Origin: Desulfobacteraceae bacterium
GTDB lineage: Bacteria > Desulfobacterota > Desulfobacteria > Desulfobacterales > UBA11574
Length of the DNA: 7,775 bases
Assembly: GCA_003486165.1 (NCBI GenBank)
Contig: DNGT01000404.1
Coordinates: 1-7,775 of the forward strand
Direction: 5' to 3'
Part shown: in pieces, positions 5,030 through 7,775 of the stretch
How positions within the stretch are numbered: position 1 is the first letter of the stretch
Layout of the letters: each line of letters starts with the position of its first letter
Notes under the pieces: model-generated
Told to the model about the DNA's origin: nothing
Seen by the model: only the letters and a program-made list of their open reading frames with translations
Database searches by the model: none
Position numbers and translations under genes: made by a program

Positions 5030-5728
5030 TCAGGCTGCTGTATGGCCATCCATTGGCGGCAGCATGATTCGGGCATCGGCCACGATGCATTTTTCCCCGG
5101 AGCACATGACCGGGTTGAGGTCGATGGATTCGATCATATCGGCGGCGGCCATGACGAAATCTGAAAAACGGATCAGGGTCCGGGTCAATTCATCGCGATT
5201 GACAGCCTGGCGACCCCGGTACCCGTAGAGTAAGGGGGCGGCCTTAAGCCCCTTGATCATGGAGTCCACATCCGCGTTTCCCAGAGGGGCCATGCGCAAA
5301 CTGACGTCCTGGTAGATTTCCACGCCGATTCCGCCCATGCCCAACAGAACCACGGGCCCGAACTGGTCATCCATTTTAGCACCGATAATCATCTCCAGGC
5401 CGGAAACCATCGGTTCCATGAGCATGGCCTCGAAGCCGTCCAATCGGCTGAAGCTTTCAAAAACGGCCGTCAGTTCCCGGATGGTCTCGATGCCTGTGCG
5501 CACACCGCCCACATCCGACTTGTGGACAATACGACTGGAAACGACCTTGGCGGCCATGGGAAACCCCAGGTCGGCGGCAACCGGTTCGATCTGGTCGGGA
5601 TCCGTGACAGTTACAAAACGCGGCACCTCCAGCCCCGCCGCAGACAGCAATCGTTTGGCATCCGGTTCGCTCACCCAGCCACGGGTGCGGGCCGCCTCCA
5701 GCACGGTCTTGATTTCGGTTTTCAGCAT
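5030..5728 (-). CDS. acdB: ADP-forming acetyl-CoA synthetase, beta subunit (ATP-grasp)
   Basis: A 232-residue protein, the same length as archaeal ACD beta subunits. It has the ATP-grasp fold of acyl-CoA synthetases (ADP-forming). Visible features are the nucleotide-binding Lys in AAKVVS (59-64), the HKSDVGGV motif (69-76) whose His is the second phosphorylated residue in the characterised two-subunit enzymes, the glycine-rich FGPVVLLGMGGIGVE (123-137), and the metal-binding IESIDLNPVM (199-208). With AcdA it catalyses acyl-CoA + ADP + Pi to acid + ATP + CoA. The ATG at 5728 overlaps the acdA stop by 7 bases (ATGCTGA), with AAGGAA just upstream, so the subunits are made together. Base composition is richer in GC than the flanks. 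Confidence 0.93.
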   Translation of the reverse strand: MLKTEIKTVLEAARTRGWVSEPDAKRLLSAAGLEVPRFVTVTDPDQIEPVAADLGFPMAAKVVSSRIVHKSDVGGVRTGIETIRELTAVFESFSRLDGFEAMLMEPMVSGLEMIIGAKMDDQFGPVVLLGMGGIGVEIYQDVSLRMAPLGNADVDSMIKGLKAAPLLYGYRGRQAVNRDELTRTLIRFSDFVMAAADMIESIDLNPVMCSGEKCIVADARIMLPPMDGHTAA

Positions 5729-7146
5729 GGCTTGTTCCTTTTTAAGGCTTTGACCATCAACACGGCCCCTTTAATCGACGGGGACACCGGAACTCCGTTG
5801 AATTCAAATCCCTCGATGAGCATGCGGTAGCGTTCCACATGAGGAACGTAGGCGATCAAGGGTTTGTTATGACGCCGGCAGACCCGGCTCAGACGGGCGC
5901 TGAGATCAGAGGTAACTTCCGGTGTGTAAGGCAGCAGCAGCAGAATAATGGCATCCAGTTCCGGGGACCGGGCCAGATGTTCGGTAGCGGCCATAAAGTC
6001 AATGTCTGTGGCGCTGCCGGTCAAATCAATGGGATTGTTCAAAGAGGCAATGGGCTGCACGCTGGAGGACAGATCGGCACGAATTCGATTCTGCTGCTCT
6101 TGATTGAAGGCCGGAATGGACAGGCCGTTCCGGCTGCAAATGTCAACCGCCAGGGCTCCGTGCCCGCCGCTGGGGCTGATGATGCCCACACGGCCGTCGA
6201 TGGGTTCCCCATAGCAGCTCAGGGCCTCGCAGAAAGAGACCAGCTCGAATTCATTGACCGCCTCGACGATGCCGTGCTGGGCCAGGGCCGCTGAAAAGAC
6301 TGCATAGTCACCGGCCATGGAGGCGGTGTGCGACGAAACGGCCCGCATGCCTTCGCCGGTTTTGCCGGATTTCAAAACGATCACCGGTTTCGAGCATTTG
6401 CGGGCGGCCTGCACAAACTCGCGACCCTCGCCCCGGGCAAACCCTTCGATGTAAAAGGCGATCACCCCGGTATCCGGATCTGCGGCCAGATACTCGAGGA
6501 GGTCCAGTTCCCGGACAAGGGCCTTGTTGCCGATGCTCACCCCCAGGGAAAATCCGATCCCTTGTTCGGCAAATTTGGTCATCTGATCCACCAGCACTCC
6601 ACCACTCTGGCTCACCAGAGCCACCTTGCCGGACTCGGGCCGGACCATGCGTTCACTGGGGATGAAAAAGGTGTCGATGCGGCCGGGAACATAGATGCCC
6701 AGACAATTGGGGCCGATAAACGGAAAACCGTGCTGCCGGGCCAGATCAGCCAGCTGATCCTGCAAATCCAGGCGTCCGACTTCGGCAAAGCCCCCGGAAA
6801 TGATTGCCGCCCCGCCGGCTCCGGCATCGATACAGTCCTTGAGGGTGTCCAGGGTATATTCAGCCCGAACTGCGATGACCGCCAGGTCCACGGGCCTGGG
6901 CAGGTTCCGGATACTGGTGTATACTTTCCGGCCGAACAGATCGCCGCCGCCGGGGTTGACTGCAAAGACATCCACCGGATAGCGCAGATGAATTTTGTTG
7001 AAAATAACGTTGGCCGGATGGCGTTCTCGTTTCAGGGATACCCCGATGACCGCCACGGTTTTAGGTTGAAACAGTCGCTTGAAATCCCAAAGAGGGGGCC
7101 GTGATTGAACCAGCGGGCCGTTTGAAGGTGAACTTGTCTCTTTCAA
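5722..7146 (-). CDS. acdA: ADP-forming acetyl-CoA synthetase, alpha subunit
   Basis: A 474-residue cytoplasmic subunit carrying the CoA-binding and acid-binding domains. Residues 23-120 form the CoA-binding Rossmann domain (KTVAVIGVS 29-37, FAVNPGGG 61-68, AIISGGFAE 114-122). GPNCLGIY (145-152) and VSQSGGV (178-184) belong to the succinyl-CoA-ligase-like domain. SSHTASMAGD (271-280) contains H273, the expected phosphohistidine. IISPSGGHG (322-330) and NPIDLTG (371-377) belong to the C-terminal domain. The enzyme makes ATP by substrate-level phosphorylation at the end of fermentation or of amino-acid, 2-oxoacid or aromatic acid breakdown; it may also run in reverse. Acyl specificity cannot be read. 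The start is TTG at 7146 with GGAG 7 bases upstream. The first 20 or so residues are a non-conserved extension. It lies 27 bases after the BON lipoprotein gene. Confidence 0.93.
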   Translation of the reverse strand: MKETSSPSNGPLVQSRPPLWDFKRLFQPKTVAVIGVSLKRERHPANVIFNKIHLRYPVDVFAVNPGGGDLFGRKVYTSIRNLPRPVDLAVIAVRAEYTLDTLKDCIDAGAGGAAIISGGFAEVGRLDLQDQLADLARQHGFPFIGPNCLGIYVPGRIDTFFIPSERMVRPESGKVALVSQSGGVLVDQMTKFAEQGIGFSLGVSIGNKALVRELDLLEYLAADPDTGVIAFYIEGFARGEGREFVQAARKCSKPVIVLKSGKTGEGMRAVSSHTASMAGDYAVFSAALAQHGIVEAVNEFELVSFCEALSCYGEPIDGRVGIISPSGGHGALAVDICSRNGLSIPAFNQEQQNRIRADLSSSVQPIASLNNPIDLTGSATDIDFMAATEHLARSPELDAIILLLLPYTPEVTSDLSARLSRVCRRHNKPLIAYVPHVERYRMLIEGFEFNGVPVSPSIKGAVLMVKALKRNKPC

Positions 7147-7153
7147 TATTTTT

Positions 7154-7157
7154 CTCC
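7154..7157 (-). promoter_or_regulatory. Shine-Dalgarno supporting the TTG start of acdA
   Basis: GGAG on the minus strand is followed after 7 bases by TTG at 7146. No ATG or GTG in frame has comparable spacing, so the rare start codon is preferred. Confidence 0.6.
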
Positions 7158-7173
7158 GGATACGACACTTGGG

Positions 7174-7458
7174 TTATGGATTTGCCGGTTCTAAGAAAGA
7201 TGTTACACCGCGAACACCTTCAACACTCTTGGCAATTTTAATTGCACGATTTTTTTGATCTGACGTATCATATTCTCCGACAAGATACACGTGCCCACGA
7301 TAACATCCCGTAGAAAAATCAAGAGATTTAATTTTATCGTCATCATAAAATTTCTTTACGATCTCCCCTTTAATGGTTGTATCGCTGGCGATGGTGCTCA
7401 CGCTACGTTCATCCATTGCTGTGGAATAAATTGTTCCACATCCGCTATCACTGAACAA
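7174..7458 (-). CDS. BON domain lipoprotein, 5' end damaged
   Basis: Residues after the cysteine read CGTIYSTAMDERSVSTIASD and then a single BON domain (about residues 28-88, with IKGEIVKKFYDDD, GHVYLVGEYD and VEGVRGVTSFL). BON domains bind phospholipid or envelope surfaces. Related proteins are lipoproteins acylated on the Cys before GTIYS. Here the frame upstream of that Cys gives only a short hydrophobic run (FFKFIFLFSDSG) before a TAA at 7479-7477. It has no ATG or GTG and no ribosome site; TTG at 7458 is the only ordinary start codon and would give no usable signal peptide. In the neighbouring frame a GTG at 7493 opens a hydrophobic stretch ending LFSC, so a one-base frameshift may have broken the signal peptide. 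The domain itself is intact. Confidence 0.72.
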   Translation of the reverse strand: MFSDSGCGTIYSTAMDERSVSTIASDTTIKGEIVKKFYDDDKIKSLDFSTGCYRGHVYLVGEYDTSDQKNRAIKIAKSVEGVRGVTSFLEPANP

Positions 7459-7466
7459 GAAAATAA

Positions 7467-7508
7467 ACTTAAAAAATTAAGTACGTCCCGCACTTCCCGT
7501 GTCGGTCT
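7467..7508. repeat. REP-like palindromic repeat between two genes
   Basis: ACTTAA (7467-7472) and TTAAGT (7477-7482) form a 6-bp stem with an AAAA loop. On the minus strand this is preceded by a G-rich block reading CACGGG...GCGGGACGTACTTAA. That wording resembles the GGGGACGTAC-type extragenic palindromes that accompany Y1 (REP-associated) transposases in some Desulfobacterota and other genomes. It fills the space between the ABM-like gene's stop and the damaged lipoprotein start. The family identity is from memory and unverified. Confidence 0.35.
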
Positions 7509-7775
7509 TTATGGTGTGTTATTCTGCTTTTCTAATGGGGGATTAACTCCCAGACTAAATATCTCATATTCAGTTTCGCCATTAAGGAACTCTTTAAACT
7601 TTTGGTCGATGGATTTCCGTAAATCGCTATTTTTCCATTTATTCCAATATGATATCCTTCGCCAATTTGAGACGATCACAACCCGAAATGGATCTTCATA
7701 ATCCCACATAGTTTCTGAGGTTATATACCCTTCCTGATCCATGGCTGCAAAACGAATCTCCTTAATAACTTTATT
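7509..7775 (-). CDS. antibiotic biosynthesis monooxygenase (ABM)-like protein, partial
   Basis: The frame is open to the right window edge, so the N-terminus is missing; an internal ATG at 7742 is not the true start. The visible 88 residues read a helix (IKEIRFAAMDQEG), then GYITSETMWDYEDP, VVIVSNW, a helix with WNKWKNSDLRKSI, and YEIFSL. This is the order of a dimeric alpha+beta barrel ABM domain (helix, GYxxxET, DP, xxVISxW, WxxWxxSxxR, YEI). Members are small heme- or quinone-linked monooxygenases or simple stress proteins. The residues after YEIFSL (GVNPPLEKQNNTP) do not look like the family and may come from the adjoining repeat. It is the most upstream visible gene of the minus-strand series. 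Confidence 0.75.
   Translation of the reverse strand, partial: NKVIKEIRFAAMDQEGYITSETMWDYEDPFRVVIVSNWRRISYWNKWKNSDLRKSIDQKFKEFLNGETEYEIFSLGVNPPLEKQNNTP

Noticed and set aside
5337..7104. Long plus-strand ORFs opposite acdA and acdB (138, 151 and 258 codons)
   Set aside because: These are antisense frames kept open by the GC-rich coding sequence; the protein text has no family character and acdAB explains the region fully.

Overview
The window looks like a chromosomal accessory stretch from an anaerobic Desulfobacterota-type (sulfate-reducer-like) bacterium. This rests on gene content, not on a marker gene: a helix-turn-helix protein with a 'two-CW' cysteine domain, a split ADP-forming acetyl-CoA synthetase (acdA/acdB), a BON-domain lipoprotein with the characteristic CGTIYSTAMDERSV start, and an iron-sulfur-flavoprotein-like reductase. 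The left two thirds are AT-rich with long intergenic gaps, relics and small genes. The acdAB block (about 5030-7146) is clearly richer in GC by eye.

Left part (1-2610). After about 340 bases with no gene comes a minus-strand HTH/two-CW gene (345-698). Its divergent upstream region carries a 9-bp inverted repeat and faces a 40-codon plus-strand ORF with a strong Shine-Dalgarno (802-924). A GC-rich block with mutually exclusive hairpins follows. Then a near-consensus sigma70 promoter (1192-1220) drives a stand-alone PilZ protein (1299-1619) that keeps the c-di-GMP binding motifs. On the minus strand, two overlapping genes of unknown function (47 and 106 codons, 2332-1875) are joined by an ATGTTAA overlap. 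Their promoter lies in a 45-bp segment with IS-end-like inverted repeats (2357-2401). Directly beyond it is the 3' remnant of a cupin gene (2417-2545).

Middle (2611-4180). Two separately transcribed minus-strand genes encode a thiopurine-methyltransferase-like SAM enzyme and an OsmC/Ohr-type thiol peroxidase. Both fit detoxification or stress roles.

Right part (4180-7775). Six minus-strand genes run in one direction: an antibiotic-biosynthesis-monooxygenase-like protein (cut by the window edge), a BON lipoprotein with a damaged 5' end, acdA, acdB, a 68-residue cysteine-containing protein, and the flavodoxin-like iron-sulfur flavoprotein. acdA and acdB overlap by 7 bp and are surely co-translated; together they would convert acyl-CoA + ADP + Pi to acid + ATP + CoA. 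A repeat-like palindrome sits between the first two genes, exactly where the lipoprotein lost its start. I found no CRISPR array, rRNA, intact tRNA or complete mobile element.
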